DNA from: Salinarimonas chemoclinalis | Lineage (GTDB): Bacteria; Pseudomonadota; Alphaproteobacteria; Rhizobiales; Beijerinckiaceae | Direction of reading: 5' to 3' | Length of the DNA: 64,000 nucleotides | Assembly (NCBI RefSeq): GCF_041514305.1 | Contig: NZ_JBGMWH010000001.1 | Location: 248,001 to 312,000 of the forward strand | Part shown: in pieces, positions 46,043 to 55,002 of the stretch | How positions within the stretch are numbered: the stretch's first letter is position 1 | Layout of the letters: each line of letters begins with the position of its first letter | Position numbers and translations under genes: made by a program | Notes under the pieces: generated by a model | Databases searched by the model: none | The model's input: the letters and a program-made list of their open reading frames with translations, nothing else | Told to the model about the DNA's origin: nothing

Positions 46043-47325
46043 CCGCCGCCGCGCTCTTCGCGGGCTTCCTCGCGCTCATCGCGCTGCGCACGCCGATCAC
46101 CATGGCGATCGGCATCGCCGTCGTCGGCGCGCTGATGGCGGCGGGGTTCTCCAGCACGCTCTGGATCGTGCCGATGAAGGTGCTGGAGGGGGCGGGGAAC
46201 GCCTCGCTGCTGGCGATCCCCTTCTTCGTGCTCACCGGCAACCTGATGAACGCGATCGGGATCACCGAGCGCATCTTCAACCTGGCGAACGCGCTCGTCG
46301 GCCATTTCCGCGCCGGCCTCGCGCAGGTGAACGTGCTCGCCTCGGTGCTGCTCGCGGGCGGCACCGGCGCGGCGGTCGCCGACATCGCCGGGCTCGGCGC
46401 CGTCGAGATCAAGGCGATGCGCGAGCGCGGCTACAAGCCCGCCTTCGCCGCCGCGATCACCACGGTCTCGGCCATCGTGGCGCCCTTCATCCCGCCCTCC
46501 GTGCCGCTCGTCGTCTACGCCTTCCTGTCGAACACGTCGGTCGCGCGCATGTTTCTCGCCGGCATCGTGCCGGGGCTCCTCGTCGCCGTGGCGCTGATGA
46601 TCTTCAACCGCATCCTCGCGACCCGCATCGACTTCCCGCAGCAGGAGAAGGCGAGCGCGGGCGAGGTCTGGCGCCAGACCCTGTCGGGCGCCTCCGCGCT
46701 GATCGCGCCCGCGATCATCATGGGCGGCATCCTCACGGGGACGACCACCGCATCGGAAGCGGGCGTGCTGGCCTCGGGCTACGTCATCCTGCTCGGCGCG
46801 ATCTTCCGCACGCTGACCTGGCAGGCGCTGACGAAGGCGCTCACCGAGACGGTGCTGATCACGGCGATGATCATGATCATCATCGGTTTCGCCGGATCCA
46901 TGGGTTGGCTGCTCGCCATCGAGCAGATCCCGCAGGACCTGGCGCGCGGTATCCCCGACCGGGTCTCCTCGATCGGGATGTTCCTGCTCGTCGTCTCGGT
47001 GACCGTGCTCGTACTCGGCTGCTTCATCGACGGGATCACGATCAAGCTCTTGCTCGTGCCGATCCTGCTGCCCCTCGTCGACGCCTACGGCATCGACCGG
47101 GTGCATTTCGGCATCGTGCTGCAGATGTCGCTGATCCTCGGCATCGCGACTCCGCCGCTCGGGATCGGGCTCTACGTCACCTCGCGGATCGCGCAGACGC
47201 CGATCGAGGACATCGTGCGGGCGGTGCTGCCGTTCTTCATCCCGCTGCTGATCGTGCTGGCCTGCCTCGCCGCCTTCCCGCAGCTGAGCCTGTTCCTGCC
47301 CGACTTCTTGATGGGGCCGCAATGA
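46039..47325 (+). CDS. TRAP transporter large permease (DctM family)
   Basis: This 428-residue integral membrane protein forms the sodium-driven transport channel. About twelve hydrophobic segments are visible, with LLAIPFFVLTGNLMNAIGI, PFIPPSVPLVVYAF (family PPS motif) and ATPPLGIGLYV near the end. It completes the first TRAP system, fed by the DctP protein above. Confidence 0.95.
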   Translation: MTAAALFAGFLALIALRTPITMAIGIAVVGALMAAGFSSTLWIVPMKVLEGAGNASLLAIPFFVLTGNLMNAIGITERIFNLANALVGHFRAGLAQVNVLASVLLAGGTGAAVADIAGLGAVEIKAMRERGYKPAFAAAITTVSAIVAPFIPPSVPLVVYAFLSNTSVARMFLAGIVPGLLVAVALMIFNRILATRIDFPQQEKASAGEVWRQTLSGASALIAPAIIMGGILTGTTTASEAGVLASGYVILLGAIFRTLTWQALTKALTETVLITAMIMIIIGFAGSMGWLLAIEQIPQDLARGIPDRVSSIGMFLLVVSVTVLVLGCFIDGITIKLLLVPILLPLVDAYGIDRVHFGIVLQMSLILGIATPPLGIGLYVTSRIAQTPIEDIVRAVLPFFIPLLIVLACLAAFPQLSLFLPDFLMGPQ

Positions 47326-47337
47326 CACGCGCGCGCC

Positions 47338-48234
47338 TCAGCGAGCGGCGAGGAGGCCGCGCAGCGCCTCGACGAGGATCGGCCCGGCACGCCCGGTCTC
47401 GAGCGGCCTGACGGAGAGCGCCAGGATCTCGAAGACGAGGGGCGGCGCGATCGGCACGGCCGCGACGCCGACATGCGTCGCGGCCTCCGCCGTGAACTCG
47501 TCCACGATGGACACCCGCCCCAGCGTGCGCACCAGGTTCGGCACGGCGATGAGCGAGCTCGCGGTGATCCGTTCGCGCCGTCCCGCGCCCTCCGCCGGTG
47601 CGAGATGCGCGACGAGCCGCCCGATCGGCCGGTCGAGCGGCATGCCGATGAGCCGCGGCTCGGCGGCGATCTCCTCCTGCGACACGGCCGCGCGACCCGC
47701 CCAGGCATGGCCGGCGGGGACGAGCGCCACGAGCCGCCCCTCGCCGAGGCGCGTCGCGTGCAGGTCCGGCGCATCCACCGCGCCCGCGACGATGCCGATG
47801 TCGGCGCGGCCGGCACGCAGGGCGGCGAGCTGCTGGATCGCGCCGCCGACGTCCACGTCGATCTCGAGCTCCGGCATCCGCCGCGCCACCTCGGCGATCG
47901 CGCGGGGCAGGTGGAGCTGCGCGAGCAGCCCCACGCTGGTGATCGAGTAGCGTCGGCCCTGCCCCGTGCGCACCTCCGCGATGGCGCGCTCCAGCCGGTC
48001 GAGGCCGTCCCCCAGGAAGCGACTCTCGGCGTAGATCCCTTCCGCCTCCGCCGTGGGGTAGATGCGCCCGCGCTCCAGCACGAAGAGCGGCAGGCCGACG
48101 GCGCGCTCGAAGTCGCGCAGGAGCCGGCTCACCGTCGGCTGCGACAGCCGGAGCAGCCGCGCGGCGGCGCTCACCGAACCCTGCTCGTAGACGGCGCAGA
48201 AGACCTGCAGACGTTGAACGGTGACGAAGCGCAT
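47338..48234 (-). CDS. LysR-family transcriptional regulator
   Basis: This 298-residue protein has an N-terminal HTH (FCAVYEQGSVSAAARLLRLSQPTVSRLLRDFERAVGLPLFVLERGR) and an effector domain. It is divergent from the second TRAP operon, with a 131-base shared region carrying a perfect CATAG-N7-CTATG dyad. Control of that operon is inferred. The 3' end lies 12 bases from the first dctM stop, converging. Confidence 0.93.
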   Translation of the reverse strand: MRFVTVQRLQVFCAVYEQGSVSAAARLLRLSQPTVSRLLRDFERAVGLPLFVLERGRIYPTAEAEGIYAESRFLGDGLDRLERAIAEVRTGQGRRYSITSVGLLAQLHLPRAIAEVARRMPELEIDVDVGGAIQQLAALRAGRADIGIVAGAVDAPDLHATRLGEGRLVALVPAGHAWAGRAAVSQEEIAAEPRLIGMPLDRPIGRLVAHLAPAEGAGRRERITASSLIAVPNLVRTLGRVSIVDEFTAEAATHVGVAAVPIAPPLVFEILALSVRPLETGRAGPILVEALRGLLAAR

Positions 48235-48254
48235 GGGGAAACCTCGCGCTCATC

Positions 48255-48271
48255 CATAGAAAGTCGCTATG
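48255..48271. promoter_or_regulatory. LysR-type operator (CATAG-N7-CTATG)
   Basis: The perfect 5-base inverted repeat CATAG-aaagtcg-CTATG contains the T-N11-A signature of LysR boxes. It is 21 bases upstream of the minus-strand LysR ATG and about 95 bases before the plus-strand dctM start, the expected place for autoregulation plus divergent activation. Confidence 0.65.
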
Positions 48272-48365
48272 CGAGGTGCAAATCTTTTCTGTTTCCGAAA
48301 CGGACGCCGGCTTCTTTACTGCCCTTCGAGCTGCGGCGATCGGCCGCCCGAGGGGACTGCGCGGG

Positions 48366-49649
48366 ATGCAGGCTGGCATCGTCATCGGCTTTCTCGTGGT
48401 CGGCCTCCTGTCCGGGGCGGCGATCGCCTACGCCATCGGCGCGGCGGCGGTGCTGACCTTCGTCATCGCGGACAACACGCGCTTCCTCGCGGTCCTCCCG
48501 CAGCGGCTGTTCTCGCAGCTCGACGTCTTCGCCTTCCTGGCGATGCCGCTCTTCATCCTCGCCGGCGACCTGATGAACCGCGGCGGCCTCGCCAAGGCGC
48601 TCATCGACGTCTCGATGGCGCTGGTCGGGCGGCTGAAGGGCGGGCTCGGGCACGTCAACGTGCTCACCAGCGTGTTCTTCGCCGGCGTCTCCGGCTCCGC
48701 CGTGTCGGACGCCGCCGCGCTCGGCAACGCGCTGGTGCCCGAGATGACGCGGCGCGGCTACAAGCTCGACTACGCCGCCGCGATCACCGGAGCGTCCTCG
48801 ATCATCGGGCCGATCATCCCGCCGAGCACGATCCTGATCTTCTACGGCGCCCTGATGGAGACCTCCGTCGCCGCGCTGTTCGCGGCCGGCATCGTGCCGG
48901 GGCTGCTGCTCGCCGCCGTGCTCATGGCGATGAACGCCTTCTACGCCTGGCGTGACGACCATCCCGGCGGCGCCGGCGTCGAGGTCCCCCGGCTGCTGCC
49001 CGCCTTCGCCAAGGCGCTCCCCGCGTTGACGCTCCCCGTGATCATCCTCGGCGGTACCCTGTTCGGGGTCATGACGCCCGCCGAGGCCGCCGCCGTCGCC
49101 GTCGTCGCGGCGCTCGCCGTCGGCGTCGCCTACGGCGATCTCGACGCGGCACGGGTGCTGGCGAGCCTGAAGCGCACAGGCGTGCTTCTGGGCGCGCTCT
49201 TCATCATCCTGTGCGCGATCTCGACCTTCAGCTACCTCGCCGCGCTCCAGCAATGGCCGCAGGCGATCGCGGCGGCGGTGGCGGGCTTCGGCCTCTCGCC
49301 GCTCGGCTACCTGATGCTCGTCAACGTCGTCTTCCTCGTCGCCGGCATGGCGATGGACGTGAAGGCGGCGGTCGCGCTCTTCGCGCCGATCTTCGTGCCG
49401 CCGGCGCTCGCGATGGGCGTGGACCCGGTGCATCTCGGCATCGTCATCTGCTTCAACATCACGACGGGCCTGCTGTCGCCGCCGCTCGGCGGCGTGCTGC
49501 TCATTCTCGCGACCACCGTGAAGATGAACTACTGGCGCCTCATCCGGGCGACGCTGCCCTTCCTCGCGGCGGAGCTCGGCATCCTCGCGCTGCTCACCTT
49601 CTTCCCCGCGATCACGCTGGCCCTGCCGCGTGCGCTCGGCCTCGCCTGA
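48366..49649 (+). CDS. TRAP transporter large permease (DctM family), second system
   Basis: This 427-residue membrane protein has LAMPLFILAGDLMNRGGLAKALIDV, GPIIPPSTILIFYG (PPS motif) and SPPLGGVLLI, typical of DctM. It is the first gene of the second TRAP operon, whose order M-P-Q differs from the usual P-Q-M. Start at MQAGIVIG is preferred; the frame is open upstream to 48276 but those residues overlap the operator region. Confidence 0.94.
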   Translation: MQAGIVIGFLVVGLLSGAAIAYAIGAAAVLTFVIADNTRFLAVLPQRLFSQLDVFAFLAMPLFILAGDLMNRGGLAKALIDVSMALVGRLKGGLGHVNVLTSVFFAGVSGSAVSDAAALGNALVPEMTRRGYKLDYAAAITGASSIIGPIIPPSTILIFYGALMETSVAALFAAGIVPGLLLAAVLMAMNAFYAWRDDHPGGAGVEVPRLLPAFAKALPALTLPVIILGGTLFGVMTPAEAAAVAVVAALAVGVAYGDLDAARVLASLKRTGVLLGALFIILCAISTFSYLAALQQWPQAIAAAVAGFGLSPLGYLMLVNVVFLVAGMAMDVKAAVALFAPIFVPPALAMGVDPVHLGIVICFNITTGLLSPPLGGVLLILATTVKMNYWRLIRATLPFLAAELGILALLTFFPAITLALPRALGLA

Positions 49650-49693
49650 GGCCGGCCCGACCGACCAACGAGAACAACCACAGGAGAGCGGAC

Positions 49694-50698
49694 ATGACCC
49701 GGACAGCCTTCACCCCAGCGCTACTCGCGGCGGCCCTCCTCGTCGGGACGGCCCTCGTGCCGGACGCGGCGCGGGCGGCCGAGATCAAGATCGCCATGAA
49801 CGGCGTCGACGATCCCGTCACCAACGCCGAGGCCGCCTTCGCGCGCGGCTTCGCGCAGGCGCTCGAGGGAAGCGATTTCACGGCGACGGTCTTCGCCTCC
49901 GACACGCTCGGCAGCGAGCAGGAGCGCTTCGACCAGATCGCGCAGGGGCTCGTCGAGGTGAACCTCGCGACCGTGTCCACCGCTTTCGGCATGAGCCCGA
50001 TCCTGCGCGGCGTGCTCCTGCCGTTCATGTTCGAGTCGAACGACGAATTCGACGCGATCATCGCGCAGACCGACCTGCTCGACCGGATGAACGCGCCGCT
50101 CCTGCCCAACGGCGTGCGGCTGGCGGGCTTCAACTACATCGGCATGCCGATCGGCATCCACAACACCGAGGTCGCGATCACCCGGATGGCGGACCTCGAG
50201 GGCATCCGCTTCCGCGCGCTCAACGCCGAGCAGCTCGAGTACATCGAGGCGCTCGGCGCGAACGGGACGATCGTCGCCTGGTCGGAGGTGGCGAACGCGA
50301 TCCAGACCGGCATCGCCGACGGCTACCTCAACCCCCCGAACTCGGCCATCCGCACCGGCCACACCGAGTTCCTGAAGCACTTCACCCAGGCGAACATCTC
50401 CCCCTCCACCCGCGCGGTGCTGATCTCCGAGGACTGGTACGCCTCCCTCTCGGACGACGAGCAGGCCACGATCGACGCCGCGATCGCGGCGGGGATCGAG
50501 GCGAACCGGGCCTGGATCGCGGAGTGGTCCGGGATCGTCACCGAGCGCCACCTGGAGGCGGGCGTCACCCTCTCCGAGCTCGCGCCGGGCGAGCGCGACG
50601 AGATGGCCGAGGCGACGCGCCCGACCTGGGACTCGATCATGACGACCGAGGACCTCCAGGCCTATCTCGACGCGCTGGCGCAGGTGCGCGGCCAGTGA
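49694..50698 (+). CDS. TRAP transporter periplasmic substrate-binding protein (DctP family), second system
   Basis: This 334-residue protein has a signal peptide ending DAARA, then EIKIAMNGVDDPVTNAEAAFARGFAQALEG, GSEQERFDQIAQGLVEVNLA and the Arg segment LEGIRFRALNAEQLEYIEALGANGTIVAWSEVANAIQTG. CAGGAG lies before the ATG. Together with the downstream deacylase it probably imports N-acyl amino acids or related acids. Confidence 0.93.
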   Translation: MTRTAFTPALLAAALLVGTALVPDAARAAEIKIAMNGVDDPVTNAEAAFARGFAQALEGSDFTATVFASDTLGSEQERFDQIAQGLVEVNLATVSTAFGMSPILRGVLLPFMFESNDEFDAIIAQTDLLDRMNAPLLPNGVRLAGFNYIGMPIGIHNTEVAITRMADLEGIRFRALNAEQLEYIEALGANGTIVAWSEVANAIQTGIADGYLNPPNSAIRTGHTEFLKHFTQANISPSTRAVLISEDWYASLSDDEQATIDAAIAAGIEANRAWIAEWSGIVTERHLEAGVTLSELAPGERDEMAEATRPTWDSIMTTEDLQAYLDALAQVRGQ

Positions 50699-50723
50699 CG
50701 CCGCGCGGGATCGGAGCCGTGTC

Positions 50724-51266
50724 ATGACGAGGACGCTGGGCAGGGCGGTCATCGCCGCGAGCGACGGGCTCGACCGCATGGCGCGGGCGCTGACCGTGAC
50801 CTTCCTGTGCGTCCTCGTCGTCGCGGTGATGATCCAGGTCGTGGCGCGCTACGTCTTCGCCTCGCCGCCGGCGTGGACGGAGGAGCTGGCGCGCTACGCC
50901 ATGATCTGGGCGGGGCTGATGGGCGCGACGATGTCGTTCAAGCGCCGCTTCGACCCCGCCATGTTCCAGAACCCGCGCCCGAGGCTCGCCGCGCTCGCCG
51001 TGGGCGCTGCCGTGATGCAGTCGCTCGTCGTGCTCGTCTACCTGCTGCCGATCCTCTGGCACAGCGTCTACGGACCCGGGATGAATTTCGAGCGCGGCTT
51101 CCTCCTGCGCCACGCGCGCATGACCGCGAGCACGCTCGACGTGCCGACGCTCTTCGTCGCCATCGCCGTGCCGTTGATGGTGGTCGTCATCCTCGTCCAC
51201 CTCGCGGCGCGCTGGTGCGGCGACCCGGCGGGCTCGGGCGAGTCCGCGCACGACGCGGACGGCTGA
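50724..51266 (+). CDS. TRAP transporter small permease (DctQ family), second system
   Basis: This 180-residue membrane protein has four hydrophobic segments and the DctQ pattern FASPPAWTEELARYAMIWAGLMGATMSFKRRFDP. It follows the binding-protein gene by 25 bases and precedes the D-aminoacylase gene by 45 bases. Confidence 0.92.
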   Translation: MTRTLGRAVIAASDGLDRMARALTVTFLCVLVVAVMIQVVARYVFASPPAWTEELARYAMIWAGLMGATMSFKRRFDPAMFQNPRPRLAALAVGAAVMQSLVVLVYLLPILWHSVYGPGMNFERGFLLRHARMTASTLDVPTLFVAIAVPLMVVVILVHLAARWCGDPAGSGESAHDADG

Positions 51267-51311
51267 GCCGGCATACGATTCCGATCGAGACGCATTCGAG
51301 GAGGCACCCGC

Positions 51312-52751
51312 ATGCGGGCCGACATCCTGTTTCGCAACGCCGAGATCATCGACGGTACCGGCGCCCCGCGCCGCACGGGAGACGTCGCCGTCGTCGACGA
51401 CCGGGTGGTCGCCCTGGGCGACCTCTCCCGCTGGGACGCGAACCGGGTCGAGGACTGTGCGGGGCTCGCGCTGGCGCCGGGCTTCATCGATCCGCACACG
51501 CACCACGACGAGGTCGTGCTAAGCGACCCGGACATGGCCTGCATGGTCAGCCAGGGCGTGACGACGATCATCAACGGTAATTGCGGCTTCTCGATCGCGC
51601 CGCTCACCCATCCCGGGCCGCTCCCGGCGCCGCTCGGCATGATCCTCGACGAGGCCGCGCCACGCTTCTCGAGCTACGCCGCCTACAGGGCGCGCCTCGA
51701 CGCGGCGCCGCCCGCGGTGAACACCGCCTGCCTGATCGGCCACGGCACCTTGCGCATCAACGAGGTCGCCGATCTCGGCCGGGCGGCGGACGCGCGCGAG
51801 ATCGCCGCCATGCGTGCGGCGCTCGACCGGGCGCTGGGGCAGGGCGGCATCGGCCTCTCGACCGGGCCGTTCTACCCGCCCGCGCGGGCCGCGCCGACCT
51901 CCGAACTCGTCTCCATGGCCGAGGTGGCGCGGGCCCACGGCAAGCTCTACGTCACGCACATGCGCGACGAGGGCGACCGGGTGATCGAGGCGCTCCAGGA
52001 GACGCTCGAGATCGGCCGCGAGGCCTGCTGCGGCGTGCACGTCTCGCACCACAAGTGCGCCGGGCTCGCCAACCACGGCCTTTCGCAGACGACGCTGCGG
52101 ATCATCGACGAGGCCCGCGCACGCCAGGACGTCGGGCTCGACACCACGCCGTGGATCGCCTCCTCGACCATGCTGAATTCCGGCCGCCACCGGCAGGCGA
52201 CGCGGGTCATCGTCGCCGAATCGAAGCCGCATCCGCAATGCGCGGGACGCGACCTCGCCGACGTCGCCGCGGAGTGGGGCGTCGATCTCGACGCCGCCGT
52301 GGAACGGCTTCTGCCGGCGACCGGCATCTTCTTCATCATGGACGAGGGCGACGTCCAGCGCATCCTCGCCTACGAGCACACGATCGTCTGCTCGGACGGG
52401 ATCGCCAAGGGCTCGCACCCGCACCCGCGCACCTGGGGGACCTTTCCCCGCGTGCTCGGGCGCTACGTGCGCGAGCATCCGCTGTTCACGCTGGAGGAGG
52501 CCGTGCGGCGCATGACCTCCATGCCGGCGGACCGCTTCGGTCTCGCCGGGCGCGGTCGCATCGCCGAAGGCGCCTTCGCCGACCTCGTCCTGTTCGACCC
52601 CGACCTGATCCGGGAGGGCGCCACCTACGAGACACCGACGCGTCCGGCGGAGGGTATCCGCAGCGTCCTCGTCAACGGCCGAGAGGTCTGGCGCGAGGGC
52701 GCGGGGACCGGCGCGCGGCCGGGCCGCACCCTCGACCGGGCGGCGGGCTGA
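51312..52751 (+). CDS. N-acyl-D-amino-acid deacylase (D-aminoacylase, amidohydrolase family)
   Basis: This 479-residue metal-dependent hydrolase removes the acyl group from N-acyl-D-amino acids. It has the HxH metal site in GFIDPHTHHDE, the bridging-Cys region NGNCGFSIAPL, GLSTGPFYPPARAAPTSEL, HMRDEGDRVIEALQE, SHHKCAG and the catalytic Asp in VCSDGIAKGSHPHPRT. Cytoplasmic. It is the metabolic gene of the second TRAP operon and points to D-amino acid derivatives as the transported compound. Confidence 0.93.
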   Translation: MRADILFRNAEIIDGTGAPRRTGDVAVVDDRVVALGDLSRWDANRVEDCAGLALAPGFIDPHTHHDEVVLSDPDMACMVSQGVTTIINGNCGFSIAPLTHPGPLPAPLGMILDEAAPRFSSYAAYRARLDAAPPAVNTACLIGHGTLRINEVADLGRAADAREIAAMRAALDRALGQGGIGLSTGPFYPPARAAPTSELVSMAEVARAHGKLYVTHMRDEGDRVIEALQETLEIGREACCGVHVSHHKCAGLANHGLSQTTLRIIDEARARQDVGLDTTPWIASSTMLNSGRHRQATRVIVAESKPHPQCAGRDLADVAAEWGVDLDAAVERLLPATGIFFIMDEGDVQRILAYEHTIVCSDGIAKGSHPHPRTWGTFPRVLGRYVREHPLFTLEEAVRRMTSMPADRFGLAGRGRIAEGAFADLVLFDPDLIREGATYETPTRPAEGIRSVLVNGREVWREGAGTGARPGRTLDRAAG

Positions 52752-52766
52752 GCCGCAGGGGCGGGG

Positions 52767-53468
52767 TCAGGTCGCCTTCGGCGTGGGCAGGATCACGAGC
52801 TCGCTCACGTCGACGCTGTCGGGCTGCGAGAGCGCGTAGACCACGCCGCGCGCGATGTCGTCCGGGCGCAGCGCGTCGGGCTTCTCCTCGTCGAAGAAGG
52901 GCGTGTCGACCATGCCCGGCTCGATCAGCGTGACGCGCACGCCGGTGCCCGCGAGCTCCTCGCGCAGGTTGTAGCCGATCGCGGTGACGGCCCACTTGCT
53001 CGCCCCGTACATCGAGCCGGCGAGCGTTCGGCGGCCGGCGATGGAGCCGGTGATCAGCACGTGTCCGCGCGCCGCCTTCACGTGGGAGAGCGTCGCGCGC
53101 AGCGTGTGGGCGACGCCCAGGATGTTGACCTCGACGATGCGCCGCCAGCTCTCCGGAGGCGCCCCGGAGAACCCGCCGGGCTCGCCGCCGACGCCGGCGT
53201 TGGCGAAGACCGCGTCGAGCCGCCCGAAGCGCTCGACGACGGTCGCGGCCATCCGCTCCTGGTCCGCGTAGTCGGAGACGTCGCAGGGGATCGTCGTCGC
53301 GCGCTCCGCGCCGAGTTCCTCGGCGAGCGTGGCGAGCTTGTCCGTCGAGCGCGCGGCGAGCGCAACGCGCCAGCCGGCCTCGACGGCCCGCCGCGCGGTC
53401 GCGGCGCCGATGCCGGTGGAGGCGCCGGTGACGACGAGGACGCGGTCGGTGGGGGTGGTGTGGGGCAT
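52767..53468 (-). CDS. Short-chain dehydrogenase/reductase (YdfG-like)
   Basis: This 233-residue classical SDR has TGASTGIG, NAGVGGE, ITGSIAGR and YGASKWA (Tyr-x3-Lys), and ends VSELVILPTPKAT, the ending typical of the YdfG/serine 3-dehydrogenase group. GAGAGG precedes the ATG at 53468. It converges with the deacylase gene. Confidence 0.92.
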   Translation of the reverse strand: MPHTTPTDRVLVVTGASTGIGAATARRAVEAGWRVALAARSTDKLATLAEELGAERATTIPCDVSDYADQERMAATVVERFGRLDAVFANAGVGGEPGGFSGAPPESWRRIVEVNILGVAHTLRATLSHVKAARGHVLITGSIAGRRTLAGSMYGASKWAVTAIGYNLREELAGTGVRVTLIEPGMVDTPFFDEEKPDALRPDDIARGVVYALSQPDSVDVSELVILPTPKAT

Positions 53469-53561
53469 GGGGCCTCTCGGTTCTCGAGGATCACGCGGCG
53501 TGGCGGCGGCGATCCGATCGGACCCAACGCGCGACACAGGGCGTGCGATGCGCCCTCGCCT

Positions 53562-54854
53562 TCACGAACCCTCGACCGCCCGCGCGTCCCCGTTCTCCGG
53601 CGCCCGCTCCCACCCGAACACGCTGCGCCCGCCGTATTCGTGCGAGCGCGCCCGCTCCTGCGCCATGAACGCGTCCACCGACGGGCCGCCCGCGGTCGCC
53701 TTGAGCCGGCGGGCCTGGGCGTCGAGGCGGCGCAGGGCCGCGAGGGAGTCCGCCTCGCCGAGGCGGGCCTTGCGCACGGCGGCCTTCATCACGGCGATGG
53801 TGCGGTCGTAGACGGCGGTGGGGACCGGAAAGGGGTTGCGGTCCTTGCCGCCGTGGGCGAGCGAGAAGCGCGCCGGGTCGCTGAAGCGGCAAGGCGCGCC
53901 GTGGACCACCTCCGCCACCATCGCGAGCGAGAGCACGGTGCGTGCGCCGACGCCCGGCGTCAGCAGCAGGTCGGGGAAGTCGACCGGCCCGCGCTCGGCG
54001 GCGGCGGCGAGCGCCCCGTGCAGGCGGCGCGCCACCACGTTCTCGGCCCGCACCTCCTCGTGCGCGGGCATCGCGAGATGCGGCAGCATCGGCTGGGCCG
54101 GCTCCTCCCTCTCGGGCTCCTTCGCCGCCGGCCCGCGCCCGGCCGCCGCGTCGAGCCGCGCGATCTCGCCGACGATCCCGTCCGGCCCCACGTCCGCGAG
54201 CAGGTCGAGCTGGCGGGCGCGGGAGGCGGCGGCCCGGCGGTCCGCGAGGTTGACGATGGTGCCCTGGCCGGGCCCATCCACCGCCGCGTGCGGGCTGTCG
54301 ACGAAGCTCGAGAGCCCTTCCGACAGCCAATGGTAGCGCCGTGCCTGCCGCCGCTCCCCGTTCATGCCCTGCTGGATCACCGCCCAGCGCCCGTCGTCGG
54401 TGACGACGAAGCCGTGGAGGTAGAGCGCGAAGCCGTCCTGCACGGCGGCCGAATCGACCTTGGCGACGAGCCGGCTCGCCCGCGCCAGCGCGGCGCCGTC
54501 GAGGCCGGTGCGCTCGCCCACCGCGACGAGCTCCGCCGGGGTCGCACGAGACTTCCGCCCGCGCCCGCCGCAGACGTGTATCCCGAGTTCGCCGGCGCGG
54601 GGGCCGAGCCCGCGCTCGAGCGCGCCGAGCACGCTCGTCGTCACGCCCGACGAGTGCCAGTCCATCCCGATCACGGCGCCGAAGCTCTGGAACCAGAACG
54701 GATGCGCGAGGCGCCGGAGGAACTCGTCGCGCCCGTATTCGAGCACGATCGCCTCCGCCATGACGGCGGCGAGCGCCGTCATCCGCTCCCGCAGCCAGTG
54801 GGGAACGCGGCCGCCGTGGAGCGGGAGATCGGCGCTGCCGGAGCGTTTCGTCAT
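53562..54854 (-). CDS. DUF763-family protein
   Basis: This 430-residue protein begins RSGSADLPLHGGRVPHWLRERM, the hallmark of DUF763, with FQSFGAVIGMDWHSSGVTTSVLGAL, CGGRGRKSRATP and a helix-hairpin-helix-like DLLLTPGVGARTVLSLAMVAEVVHG (about residues 300-325). The family is shared with archaea and often has a DNA-binding HhH, so a nucleic-acid role is suspected, but no activity is established to my knowledge. It stands alone with its own 148-base upstream gap. Confidence 0.9.
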   Translation of the reverse strand: MTKRSGSADLPLHGGRVPHWLRERMTALAAVMAEAIVLEYGRDEFLRRLAHPFWFQSFGAVIGMDWHSSGVTTSVLGALERGLGPRAGELGIHVCGGRGRKSRATPAELVAVGERTGLDGAALARASRLVAKVDSAAVQDGFALYLHGFVVTDDGRWAVIQQGMNGERRQARRYHWLSEGLSSFVDSPHAAVDGPGQGTIVNLADRRAAASRARQLDLLADVGPDGIVGEIARLDAAAGRGPAAKEPEREEPAQPMLPHLAMPAHEEVRAENVVARRLHGALAAAAERGPVDFPDLLLTPGVGARTVLSLAMVAEVVHGAPCRFSDPARFSLAHGGKDRNPFPVPTAVYDRTIAVMKAAVRKARLGEADSLAALRRLDAQARRLKATAGGPSVDAFMAQERARSHEYGGRSVFGWERAPENGDARAVEGS

Positions 54855-55002
54855 GAGAACGGATCGTGCACGAATCTCGCCTCGAAGCAAGCGCGGAGTC
54901 GCTCGTGCACCCATGCGGAGGCGGCAGTGACGTGATGCTCTGGAAGTACCGCGAGCATGGCTGTAGCAGGGAGGTCGCCGCAGGACGCCCCGGGGGAATC
55001 GG

